Below are positions 47,246-56,015 of a stretch of 64,000 nucleotides of DNA, piece by piece. The stretch is from the NCBI RefSeq assembly GCF_001273755.1, contig NZ_LGYA01000001.1:2143583-2207582 (forward strand). Reading direction: 5' to 3'. Origin of the DNA: Peribacillus butanolivorans. GTDB lineage: Bacteria; Bacillota; Bacilli; Bacillales; DSM-1321. The notes under the pieces are model-generated. The model was not told where the DNA came from. It was given only the letters and a program-made list of their open reading frames with translations, and searched no databases. The translations under genes and the position numbers were made by a program. How positions within the stretch are numbered: position 1 is the first letter of the stretch; every line of letters begins with the position of its first letter.

Positions 47246-48232
47246 ATGACACATATTGAACGATGGGCAAATGATTATCTCAAATCTGATAAGACTTATG
47301 AAAATCATATAAACAAATATGTAACGTATATATTAAAAATAGATAAGGGTGATAAACCTACAAAAATCGATACTAACGATGTTGAAAATTGCATTGGGTA
47401 TTATAAAGAATTAGGGAAAATTAATACCATCAGTTCCATGGAAAATCATATTGAAGGTATTAAATCATTTTATAAGTTTCTTGTTAGTAAAGCTTGGGCA
47501 ACAGACATTTTTAGTGGTATATATGATTATCAAGGATACAAAAGTAATTTAGCCCAAAAATTTAATTTAGCGGAAAGTGAAGAGAGAGAATACTTTGATA
47601 ATTTGACAATTAAAGCAATCCTAGAGAACTTAGATAAATATTTTGAGGTAAACAATCTAAGTAATCTTCGTGGTCAAAAAAAGAAAAGGTACAAAAATTA
47701 TTTAATCTTGAGGATTTTCGTTAAATTATCTCTAATTGCACCAGCGAAGAGATCTAAAGTATGTGATTTAAGGAAAAAGGATTTTTCTTTTGATTTTAGA
47801 ACTTTAAATATTAATGATTTAATGATTAACATACCCAATGGATTAAGACGTGACTTAATAACAAGTATTAATTTAGTACAACAGTTAAAAAATAATCAAA
47901 TAAATGAAAATGATAAGGTATTATCCTATATAGATGAAGAAGTATTTCAAGCAGAAAATTTAAATAGATGGTTTTGCAACTTTCTTAAAGAATACAATAT
48001 CTTAAATATTCCCGATTCAAAAACTACATATTCAGTAGAAGTTTTAATGAACTCAGGTATAGCAGAGCTAATAAAAAAAGGAGTAGATTCAGCCTTTATA
48101 TCCATGGTAAGTGGGATTAGCATTTCATCTTTGGAAAAAAAATATTTTAAAATAAGACAGTATGAGCCTGAGGACATAAATAGGTTAATAAACGAAGGAC
48201 TTGCTAAAAGCTCTTACTTTGTTTATGTGTAA
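47246..48232 (+). CDS. Tyrosine-recombinase-like protein with degenerate active site
   Basis: 328 residues from ATG 47246 (ATG 47234 touches the AAGGGG site). The N-terminal half looks like a SAM-like core-binding domain (ENHIEGIKSFYKFLVSKAW). Box I keeps an Arg in LIAPAKRSKVCDLRKKDF. The box II region (TYSVEVLMNSGIAELIKKGV) has no HxxR, and the end (VSGISISSLEKKYFKI) keeps a Tyr but no LGH. So it has the fold but most likely no strand-exchange chemistry; it may bind DNA or assist the next recombinase. Confidence 0.65.
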   Translation: MTHIERWANDYLKSDKTYENHINKYVTYILKIDKGDKPTKIDTNDVENCIGYYKELGKINTISSMENHIEGIKSFYKFLVSKAWATDIFSGIYDYQGYKSNLAQKFNLAESEEREYFDNLTIKAILENLDKYFEVNNLSNLRGQKKKRYKNYLILRIFVKLSLIAPAKRSKVCDLRKKDFSFDFRTLNINDLMINIPNGLRRDLITSINLVQQLKNNQINENDKVLSYIDEEVFQAENLNRWFCNFLKEYNILNIPDSKTTYSVEVLMNSGIAELIKKGVDSAFISMVSGISISSLEKKYFKIRQYEPEDINRLINEGLAKSSYFVYV

Positions 48233-48286
48233 AATATAAGATTATATTCTTTAAAAAAATAGAATTTGTCTAAAAGAGTAGTGCAT

Positions 48287-48324
48287 TAAAAAGCATCCAC
48301 ATTAATTTTAATTGGATGTTTTTC
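48287..48324 (+). terminator. Terminator after the degenerate recombinase gene
   Basis: AAAAAGCATCC ... GGATGTTTTTC hairpin about 55 bases after the stop. From here to 48662 no gene is visible. Confidence 0.65.
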
Positions 48325-48662
48325 TTGTTTGCTTATAGATATTTAATTATTTCTTAGAACATTTCAAAAAAGGATGGACAAGGTAACAAATACAAAAAGA
48401 CTGACTTTTACAGTCAATCTCTAAATGAAGAAAATAAATGAGTACACAAAATAATTAATTTTATGCAGTAGTTGAAAAAACGTTAAGTAAATGAGACATA
48501 ATCTAATTATGTCTCATTGAGTAAATCAAATTTACCTTACAGCCACAAGGGATTGACCGATATAGTAGTTAATTTCATTCTTTCTATTGATTTTGAATGG
48601 GACAAAAATTATAATTAATGTAAATTAAGTCTCATTCGTTGCTGATAAAAGAGGTGCTGAAA

Positions 48663-49241
48663 TTGGAATTTGTAGAACCGATTCGAGATAGAAAAAAGAT
48701 TGAAGCTATGAAAAAATTACTTGGTGATTCACCTAGAGATCATTTACTTTTTGTCATTGGAATCAATACAGCGTTTCGGGTAAGTGATTTACTAACATTA
48801 AAATATTCTGACGTGATGGATGATAAGAGAAGATTGTTTGAACACTTTACATTAAACGAAACAAAGACAGGTAAAAATAATAAGGTTGCTATGACAAAAG
48901 GTGTAAAAAAAGCATTGAAGGAATATATCAGCTGTAACTCTGAAGTTAATATGAACGAATACTTATTTAAAAGTCGTAAACATGACAAAGATGGAAACTC
49001 ACAGCCAATCAATAGAAAGAGTGCATGGAGAATCATTCAGCAAACAGCGGATCAATTAGGATTAAAAAATATCGGTTCACATAGTTTACGGAAAACATTT
49101 GCTTATCATCAGTATCAAATGGGAACAGATATTGTATTGTTGCAGGATATGTTAAATCATAGTAGCCCAGCAGTCACATTAAGGTATATCGGTATTACAC
49201 AAGATCAAAAGGATAGAGCAGTCAAAGCATTAGATTTATAG
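48663..49241 (+). CDS. Short tyrosine recombinase (catalytic domain only)
   Basis: 192 residues. Complete catalytic set: Arg in GINTAFRVSDLLTLKYSD, Lys in NETKTGKNNKVAM, HSLRKTFA, NHSSPAVTLRYIG with the Tyr. It lacks the N-terminal core-binding domain. I choose the TTG at 48663 after AGAGGTG; the longer frame to 48639 overlaps that site. It follows the degenerate recombinase by about 430 bp. Short Xer-like recombinases of this kind are common on Bacillus plasmids and phages. Confidence 0.8.
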   Translation: MEFVEPIRDRKKIEAMKKLLGDSPRDHLLFVIGINTAFRVSDLLTLKYSDVMDDKRRLFEHFTLNETKTGKNNKVAMTKGVKKALKEYISCNSEVNMNEYLFKSRKHDKDGNSQPINRKSAWRIIQQTADQLGLKNIGSHSLRKTFAYHQYQMGTDIVLLQDMLNHSSPAVTLRYIGITQDQKDRAVKALDL

Positions 49242-49346
49242 CGGATGAATTAGAGGGTTCTGATTATTAGATACTCTTTTTCCATACTCATATAAAGCCA
49301 CAGGAAGCCTATACAGAATTTTTTTATTGTTAATAGGAGGAAAAAT

Positions 49347-51335
49347 ATGGAAAATAATGTGAACAAAATCGATAATATAAAATACCAAGTAAAACAATTG
49401 ATACAAGAGAATTTACATAGGGAAGTTACACCAGAAACAAAACATACTATTTCAGGTGTATATATGATTTACATAGACCATTTCACTTCTGAGAAAATTG
49501 TTCCGATGTATATAGGACAAGCAAAAGATATACAAAGAAGATATAAACAACATTTTAGTGAAATTCTTGCATTGAATAGGCTTCCGTATGAAGAGTATCA
49601 TAAATATTTCTTTCTAGAATCTCAATCCTTTTATGAAGGGAGTTTTAAATCCTGTAAAATTTTCAAATACATGATTGAAAATAAATGTACTCTACAAGAC
49701 GTTCATATGATTGTTTTAGAAGAGGTAAAAGAAGAATATTTAGATGAAAAGGAACAGGAATACTTTAAAAGATTATTGCCTTCATTTTTTGGCTTTAACC
49801 AATTTAATTCTTTTCTAAAACGACTTAAGTTTCGTTTTTCAAATTCAGAAATGAGTAACTCGGAAATAGAGGATTATTTAAGTATATTGCAGGAAGATAT
49901 TAAAGGTATTTATTCTTATTACGAATATGGTTTTACAAGATTTAATTTTGAACATTCGATACCTAAAGATATTTCCAATCTATTGAAAGAGAAAGAACAA
50001 CTAGACAGTGACATATTATTTAAGTTTGATGAAGTAAAATTAAGTCTTTATGAATTGTGTAAACGATACATACCTAATTTTGAAGAAATGCAAAGAATGA
50101 GTGAAAAGAAAAACAAATTATATAAAGTGTATAATGTCGCTACAGATGAATGTAATGATATGTTAGATTTACTGAAAAGAGATATTAGCGAGAAATTTGA
50201 AGTACTGAAAATCTACAGTGAGGAAGCAATTAAAGATTTCATCTATAGTATAAAGTATAAAGGTAATCCTAAGCATAAAGAACTCTTTCTTAAATATCTG
50301 AAATCCAAAAAGTGTAAACTGGATTTTTATAAAATTTTTGAAGAACAGATTATAGACGTTAACAAAAAAATAGAAGAAAGAGATAATAAAAAGGTTCCTT
50401 ATAAAGAAGTTTTAGATTTATTCCTAAAAAGAGAGAATGAAATAAGACCTAAAAGATATAAAATGATATTTCCTTCATGTCAATTTGAGTCTTTTTCTTT
50501 AGGGGACAGGTCTAATAATCTTACAATAGAAATGGATGAAGATTATGATTTATTAAACACAAGTCATATCAAAATATACATTTCAAATAATGGAAATAGC
50601 AGAAGTGACGTCAGAAAAGACCTGTATATTATTAGGATTGATTATTGTTACATAGATAATGAAGGGAATAAATTAGAAAATAAGTATTATATTGAAAATG
50701 AAACAACAAAAAATTGTCAGTCTGGAATAGAGTATTTTGAGAAAGATTTTTATAATATGTTTGCTTTTAAGAAAACAAAGTTTAGTATATCTAGTTTAAT
50801 AAATAATAAAGTAGATAATTCTTTTATTTCTATTCAGGCTGAATATAAGCATGGGATAAATGATTACACATTAAAAGATAAAAAGTTGATTAAATTATCG
50901 GTTGTTTTGGATGAAATTATGCAAATAACTGATGACGAGACTAGATTTAATATAGATGTTTCAGAATCGGTTAATTGCTTAAAAAAATGTATTATGAATG
51001 AAAGGCTACAAAATAATGAATTTGTAGAACAGGTACTACTTACAAAGAAATTACTTAAACTTAAGAAACGAAAAAAAACTCACATCAAGAAAGTTAAGGA
51101 AATAGTAACTAAAACTGTTTTGGCGGAAAATAACAAGATAAAAAGGGCCGAAGCATATAAACTAAAAGTATTAATAAAGTCGGATAATGCTGTTAAGGTA
51201 TTAAATTACGTTTCAAGTAAAGAAAAAGTAACAGCACAATGCACTAGTTGTCGGAACAAGTGGGAAATACGTAGTGACCATTTATTAACAAGACCATATT
51301 GTCCGCTGTGCAGAAAAAAGGCTACGGATAATTAA
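49347..51335 (+). CDS. Large GIY-YIG nuclease-domain protein with C-terminal zinc ribbon
   Basis: 662 residues. The GIY-YIG domain is at the N terminus: GVYMIYIDH (Tyr 39 region), MYIGQAKDIQRRYKQHF (about 54-70), and EKEQEYFKRLLPSFFGFNQFN (about 133-153) with the expected Glu and Asn. A long central part with coiled coils and a beta-rich section follows (about 220-560), then a basic helix, and a treble-clef/zinc-ribbon end: CTSCRNKWEIRSDHLL ... CPLCRKK. I know no described system with this layout; DNA cleavage in a defence role is inference. AGGAGG lies before the ATG. Confidence 0.78.
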   Translation: MENNVNKIDNIKYQVKQLIQENLHREVTPETKHTISGVYMIYIDHFTSEKIVPMYIGQAKDIQRRYKQHFSEILALNRLPYEEYHKYFFLESQSFYEGSFKSCKIFKYMIENKCTLQDVHMIVLEEVKEEYLDEKEQEYFKRLLPSFFGFNQFNSFLKRLKFRFSNSEMSNSEIEDYLSILQEDIKGIYSYYEYGFTRFNFEHSIPKDISNLLKEKEQLDSDILFKFDEVKLSLYELCKRYIPNFEEMQRMSEKKNKLYKVYNVATDECNDMLDLLKRDISEKFEVLKIYSEEAIKDFIYSIKYKGNPKHKELFLKYLKSKKCKLDFYKIFEEQIIDVNKKIEERDNKKVPYKEVLDLFLKRENEIRPKRYKMIFPSCQFESFSLGDRSNNLTIEMDEDYDLLNTSHIKIYISNNGNSRSDVRKDLYIIRIDYCYIDNEGNKLENKYYIENETTKNCQSGIEYFEKDFYNMFAFKKTKFSISSLINNKVDNSFISIQAEYKHGINDYTLKDKKLIKLSVVLDEIMQITDDETRFNIDVSESVNCLKKCIMNERLQNNEFVEQVLLTKKLLKLKKRKKTHIKKVKEIVTKTVLAENNKIKRAEAYKLKVLIKSDNAVKVLNYVSSKEKVTAQCTSCRNKWEIRSDHLLTRPYCPLCRKKATDN

Positions 51336-51413
51336 TAAGAAAGGTTGGACAAGCTCGTTTAAACACACGTTAAATACAGATGTTTATCTATAAGAAAACA
51401 TAGATTAAAAGGT

Positions 51414-51438
51414 TGCCCTTAATAGGGCGTTTTTTTTG
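51414..51438 (+). terminator. Terminator after the GIY-YIG gene
   Basis: GCCCT TAAT AGGGC followed by GTTTTTTTT. Confidence 0.75.
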
Positions 51439-51457
51439 TTTCGTAACATCTCTATTT

Positions 51458-51495
51458 AATAAACTTTACTCCTTCAATAAGGAGTAAAGTTTATT
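51458..51495. repeat. Perfect 17-bp palindrome with four-base loop
   Basis: AATAAACTTTACTCCTT and its exact reverse complement around CAAT. It lies between the terminator and the res-like site. No T tract follows, so it is not a typical terminator; it could be a protein site or the end of an inserted unit. Confidence 0.6.
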
Positions 51496-51537
51496 TGAAT
51501 TAGTGATAGGGGAAGTAGTTGAAGGAGAAGAATTTAT

Positions 51538-51657
51538 TATTACCGATAAACTACACTTTTACGGTAATTGACAGGTGCTAAAAGAAACGTAGTCGTATCA
51601 ATGGTTTCAAAATACCTTTTTATTACCGTTTGGCTATAACCGTATTTATTGGATAGT
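51538..51657 (+). other. Resolvase-type res site, copy 1 (no resolvase gene beside it)
   Basis: Inverted motifs TTACCGATA ... TTTTACGGTAA (about 51540-51567), then 83 bases after the first ACCG a second block TTACCGTTTGGC ... ACCGTATTTATTGG. The same blocks, the same order and the same 83-base distance occur at 55861-55980 before a resolvase pseudogene. Confidence 0.6.
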
Positions 51658-51669
51658 CTATTCCTTAGT

Positions 51670-51747
51670 GGGCGGTACATATCACCAATTTTAAAAGTTC
51701 ATTAGAATAATAATGTCTTAGCACTCTCACTCCTGCAATCAGAGTTG
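51670..51747. repeat. Unexplained intergenic repeat, copy 3
   Basis: GGGCGG, TATCACC (51680), TTAGCACTCTCACTCCT, GCAATC (51735), spacing 48 bases. It lies directly after res copy 1. The gap 51748-51976 shows nothing else. Confidence 0.55.
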
Positions 51748-51976
51748 AAATCAGTACCGTGTAAAACATAAGAAAATACTCTTTTTAAACTGTATTTTAA
51801 CGTGTGTGTTTTTTTTGCTGTAATAAAGGTATGAGACTTCAGTATAATAAACTAAAGATTGATATAATAATTAAGAGTTGAGGGTTCTGATCAAGTTTGG
51901 AACTTTTGCTATCGTTTATATATTCTAGGTTACACACCGTTGAATGTGCGAATAATTAGAGGAAGAAGAGAAGAGT

Positions 51977-53086
51977 ATGAAAAATATAGGTGATATGCTT
52001 GGCTATGTACTTGAACACTATGATTTAAGTCTAAAAACCGATGAAGGAAATAACGTCAAATTATTGCTAACTGAATTGATTCCACAAAAAATTGCTTCGA
52101 TGCTATCAATTGAAAATAATCTAAACTATAAAGTTTATGGTAGTTTTGGTGGAAGACCAAAAATTGCAATTATTCCTTGGGTAGTTATCATTGACAAAAC
52201 GTTATGTGATGGAGAAAGTGCACAAAAAGGAATTTATCCAGTCTTATTATTTAACGAAGACAGGTCAGAAGTTTATCTATCATTGAATTTAGGTACTACT
52301 TTCTTTAAGGATCATGTTAAGAGGGAAAAATTTAAAAATCCTAGAGATTTGATTAATACGACCAAAATTGCATTGAAAAAATTAATTGAAATAGATAGTA
52401 AAGACCTAAATGAGATCAATAACCTTGGAGGAAAAAAAGACCGCTACTACCTTGAAGGCAATATCGCATCTATTTCTTATAAAAAAGATCAAATGCCAAG
52501 TGACGAAGACTTTAAACAGGATCTATTAAGGATGATGGACTATGTTGAAAAATATAATAAACTGAAAGAATATCATTTATTTGAAGTTTTTATTAATAAA
52601 GTTTTGAATAACACTATTAACCTTCCTTCTGATGTTCAAGATGCTTTATATCAAGAAAAAGTTGATATTTCAGATCCCGAAGACAAGGATGATGATTTAC
52701 CTGTCCCCAAGAATAAAAAGATGAAAAAAATGAGCAATAGGTACATAGGCAATCCAAAAATAACGAAAAGAGCTTTAGTAAATGCTGACTATATGTGTGA
52801 ATATGATATCACTCATTCAACGTTCGTAAATGATACTACAGGAAAGAATTATGTTGAGGGGCATCACTTAATTCCTCTTTCAATACAAGATGAATTTAAG
52901 TATTCGTTAGATGTTCCACAAAATATTATCTCTTTATGTCCAAATTGTCATCGGAAAATTCATAAGGCCTCAAAGTCACAAAAGATAGCAATGATTGAAA
53001 AACTTTATCGTAGTCGAGAAAAAGGCCTTATAAAAAGAGGGATAGTCACGACACAAGAACAAATTGAGAGATTTTATTTTAATTAA
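51977..53086 (+). CDS. MrcB_N (DUF3578)-HNH endonuclease, type IV-like restriction
   Basis: 369 residues. The N-terminal domain (about 40-130) matches DUF3578/MrcB_N, a reader of modified DNA: VYGSFGGRPKIAIIPWVVII, then GIYPVLLFNEDRSEVYLSLN. A charged linker (DPEDKDDDLPVPKNKK) leads to an HNH nuclease at the C terminus: MCEYDITHSTF, VEGHHLIPLSIQ, LCPNCHRKIHKA. This domain pair is expected to cut DNA with modified bases. GAGGAAGAAGAG precedes the ATG. Confidence 0.82.
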   Translation: MKNIGDMLGYVLEHYDLSLKTDEGNNVKLLLTELIPQKIASMLSIENNLNYKVYGSFGGRPKIAIIPWVVIIDKTLCDGESAQKGIYPVLLFNEDRSEVYLSLNLGTTFFKDHVKREKFKNPRDLINTTKIALKKLIEIDSKDLNEINNLGGKKDRYYLEGNIASISYKKDQMPSDEDFKQDLLRMMDYVEKYNKLKEYHLFEVFINKVLNNTINLPSDVQDALYQEKVDISDPEDKDDDLPVPKNKKMKKMSNRYIGNPKITKRALVNADYMCEYDITHSTFVNDTTGKNYVEGHHLIPLSIQDEFKYSLDVPQNIISLCPNCHRKIHKASKSQKIAMIEKLYRSREKGLIKRGIVTTQEQIERFYFN

Positions 53087-53131
53087 GAGTTATTGGCAGT
53101 ACTTACAAAATATATTTTAGGTGGATGATCT

Positions 53132-53425
53132 ATGGCACTTTTTGGAGGAAAAGAAACATCAACAGTAACAGATAAAGAGTATACGTGGAAAAAGAATGAA
53201 ATAAAAATTGAAGATGGGTATTTAGTTAGTAAAGGGATTATAAATAATATTAGAGTACCGCTCAATGCTATTGAAACAGTAGTATGGTCAATCAACCCAA
53301 CAAAGCCAACCATTGCACCCACATTAAAAATTATTGGCAAGGGCGTTGTATTAGCAGAAATGGCTGTAGGTATAGATATAATAAATGATATTCAAGATTG
53401 GATTTTAAAAAATATAGTTAAGTAA
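53132..53425 (+). CDS. Small PH-like-fold protein, unknown
   Basis: 97 residues, mostly beta strands (EIKIEDGYLVSKGIINNIRV) ending in a helix; the pattern recalls bacterial PH domains. It follows the MrcB_N-HNH gene by 45 bp with a TAGGTGGATGA site, so the two may be co-expressed, perhaps as nuclease and partner. Function unknown. Confidence 0.5.
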   Translation: MALFGGKETSTVTDKEYTWKKNEIKIEDGYLVSKGIINNIRVPLNAIETVVWSINPTKPTIAPTLKIIGKGVVLAEMAVGIDIINDIQDWILKNIVK

Positions 53426-53509
53426 TAATAGGCATTGTTTGTGTTAAAAAAATTACAATAATCTGTTAACTTATCTGAATGTCAAAACAATAAGATCAAA
53501 TATAAAACC

Positions 53510-53541
53510 ACGTTCTCTATTTTAATAGGGAGCGTTTTTTT
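53510..53541 (+). terminator. Terminator after the MrcB_N-HNH unit
   Basis: ACGTTCTCTAT ... ATAGGGAGCGT then TTTTTTT; nearly perfect stem. From 53542 to 53773 no gene is seen. Confidence 0.75.
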
Positions 53542-53773
53542 GATTCAGTAATCAATAAATAAAACAAGTACTTAATGGAGAAATAAGATTCAGAGTATCG
53601 GATAGGGAGCCTAAATTTAATTACATTATCACAAAATTAGCATTTGTCATATTTGTGGGTATTATTTGTTTTGTATGAAAATATTGGTATTATTAATGAT
53701 ATACTTTTTGTGAAAAAGAATTTTAAGGGATTCTAGTATATTTAGAGTCATATTGTAAAAGGGAGATAACGCT

Positions 53774-54910
53774 ATGATTAAAATAGGAGAGAAAATACAG
53801 GGACAACGTGGGGGGAGTGATTTTTCATTATTGGTTAATGATATGGAAGTTCCTAGAGAGTCTGGGTATATATATAAATTTCCTGATGGAGATTTGTATG
53901 CACAAATAAATGATTGGAAGTATCTTAAACTAGTCTTTAACTCAACTTTTATTGGGGTAATGTCGGAAATACCTACTATATATGCAAATTTACAAGTTGA
54001 ATTTACAGACTTAATTGATGGGATAAATATAAAAAAAATTCAAGAAGTTGGAATTGAGAAATACATTCTAGCTTTTGAAATGAGTTTTAATGATTTTGAA
54101 AATTGGAAAAATCCTTTTAGTATTCAGGAATTTGCTGATGTAATAAGTGAAAGAATAAACCGTGATAGTGATTTAGAATTTAAGTGGGAACAGGAAGAGG
54201 ATATGGTTGTAAACGGTTGTGGGATAGTTTTTGAGGTATATGATGGAAATGAATCAATTAATTCTTTTGTTGAGAGTGGATTGGCTTCAATTAAAAAAAT
54301 ATATGATGAGGTAATTAATATATTACTTTCTCAGGGTAAGAATACAGTCCTAAGTATATTTAATTTTCCTGAGCAGGTTCGAACACCATGTGAACAATAT
54401 CTCTTATATTTTGTTCAATTTCTTAAGGAGTTAGGTATTGAAGCAACAGCTGATATTAAGCATCAAGCGGGAGATGTATTATTTTCAGTCAACCCTATCT
54501 CAGGTCATACAGCACTAATTCAAATTCGACACGCCCTTGAGATTTATTTGCAGATGCCTGATATATTGTCTAACACTAATAATATGCAATTTCCTATAGA
54601 TCCTAAAGTACAACAATTAATGGCTAACATTCAACATCTGAACGGTCAACTTATGCTAAGCAATGCAATTTCTCAAGCAAGGGAGGAAACTATTCAACAT
54701 CAACAAGTTACAATCAAACAACAACAAGAAATAATTGATGCAACAATAATTCAACATTCACTTCTTTCTATTAGTCAAGGTGAAAATAATGAAAAAGAGG
54801 AAATACTCGGTGGTACAGTCTCCCTAACAAAAATTCAGGGTAAGGGCTTTGAGGTTAATCTTCCAACAATTTATCGTTGGATAAGGAATACGCTTGTGGG
54901 AAATAGGTAG
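53774..54910 (+). CDS. Unknown 378-residue protein of the defence cargo
   Basis: The first third is beta-rich (SGYIYKFPDGDLYAQINDWK), the middle helical (SIKKIYDEVINILLSQGKNT), and residues about 305-335 form a Gln-rich helix or coiled coil (TIQHQQVTIKQQQEIIDATI). The C terminus ends in a short basic helix. No signal peptide or membrane segment. AAAGGGAGATAA precedes ATG 53774. I do not recognise the family. Confidence 0.55.
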   Translation: MIKIGEKIQGQRGGSDFSLLVNDMEVPRESGYIYKFPDGDLYAQINDWKYLKLVFNSTFIGVMSEIPTIYANLQVEFTDLIDGINIKKIQEVGIEKYILAFEMSFNDFENWKNPFSIQEFADVISERINRDSDLEFKWEQEEDMVVNGCGIVFEVYDGNESINSFVESGLASIKKIYDEVINILLSQGKNTVLSIFNFPEQVRTPCEQYLLYFVQFLKELGIEATADIKHQAGDVLFSVNPISGHTALIQIRHALEIYLQMPDILSNTNNMQFPIDPKVQQLMANIQHLNGQLMLSNAISQAREETIQHQQVTIKQQQEIIDATIIQHSLLSISQGENNEKEEILGGTVSLTKIQGKGFEVNLPTIYRWIRNTLVGNR

Positions 54911-55072
54911 ATACATTTGGAGGGTAAAGACATATTACGCTAAATGTCTTATTTGATACTTTTAAAGTAGGGTCACACAGCACCATTAATTTAAAGCTAT
55001 ACGATGTTTAAAAGGGAGTTGAATAACTCTAGATTGGAGTATTAAGTGATAAATTCAGATGTTTTATATTTG

Positions 55073-55102
55073 AGATAATACTTGTAAGAGTGTTATCTCT
55101 TT
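55073..55102 (+). terminator. Short hairpin, weak terminator
   Basis: GATAATACTTG ... GAGTGTTATC then TCTTTTG. The gap 54911-55366 holds no other visible feature. Confidence 0.4.
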
Positions 55103-55366
55103 TGTTTGTTCTGTTTTAACTAATATATTTATAACTAGGATGGATAAAAGAGCGGTTTTAAACACATATATATAGTGATACATCCACACAATCTTGTTAA
55201 ATAATACATACGTGTGAATGTAAAAGGAAATCCTCTTAAAACACCTTAGTAGACATGGTTTTCACGTGCGATAGAAAGTGAATTTCTATAAGAAAATATA
55301 CCTATTTCTGAAGTATCATGGTATATTAAATTCAGAAGATAATTGAAAAAAATGGAAGGGTTGGAT

Positions 55367-55813
55367 GTGCTTGTGAGGAAAATGGCGAGTATGGGTTTAA
55401 TGTTTTTACTTTTAACTTTAGGGGCATGCTCCAGCAACACAAACGGTGATGCACTAGAAGATGCTCCAGATTACATAAAGGAAACATGGGAGTATTTTAA
55501 TGTAATGAGCAAAGTAACAGATGCTGTAGAAAATGGTGAAAATGTTGAGGTTGCTTTTGATAAATATTTTCCAAATGAGAATGAAGTAATTTCCTATATT
55601 GATTCCGCTTCAGCTGAATCAGAGGAAGAGCAATTAGTTATAGATAACATTCACTTGATTCACCTTAAAGTATCAACAATGGCAATTGAAGACTTTAACG
55701 CTTCTATGGGAGGTGACCCTGTTGACATTGACCAATTTGTATATGAGTTACAAGTCCCTAGAAATGAACTTGCGAAAATATACAAAGAGTATGGTCTAGA
55801 ATATAATAAATAG
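55367..55813 (+). CDS. Small lipoprotein
   Basis: 148 residues. A signal peptide of the lipoprotein type ends in the lipobox TLGAC (Cys about residue 20); the mature part is acidic and helical (WEYFNVMSKVTDAVENGENV). The GTG at 55367 lies six bases after GGAAGGG; the longer frame to 55343 overlaps this site. Cell-surface location expected; function unknown. Confidence 0.7.
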   Translation: MLVRKMASMGLMFLLLTLGACSSNTNGDALEDAPDYIKETWEYFNVMSKVTDAVENGENVEVAFDKYFPNENEVISYIDSASAESEEEQLVIDNIHLIHLKVSTMAIEDFNASMGGDPVDIDQFVYELQVPRNELAKIYKEYGLEYNK

Positions 55814-55825
55814 TAAAAAGTTATT

Positions 55826-55857
55826 GAGCCATATTCCACTTTGGAGTGGCTTTTTGT
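55826..55857 (+). terminator. Terminator after the lipoprotein gene
   Basis: GAGCCA ... CCACT TTGG AGTGG CTTTTTG hairpin directly before res copy 2. Confidence 0.65.
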
Positions 55858-55860
55858 TTG

Positions 55861-55980
55861 GTATTTACCGATAGACCACACTTTTAACGGTAATGAACAG
55901 GTAGGAAATTATACCTAGTAATATAAAGGCTTCGAGACTCACATTAGTTACCGTTTGACCTTACCGTAATTATTGGTAAA
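55861..55980 (+). other. Resolvase-type res site, copy 2
   Basis: TTTACCGATA ... TTTTAACGGTAA at the left and TTACCGTTTGAC ... ACCGTAATTATTGG at the right, 83 bases between the first ACCG and the second. It sits 35 bp before the resolvase pseudogene, the normal place for res, and in the same direction as copy 1 at 51538. Confidence 0.62.
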
Positions 55981-56015
55981 ATAAGCTTATTAATGAAGGT
56001 AATGGAGTGGTTTAA

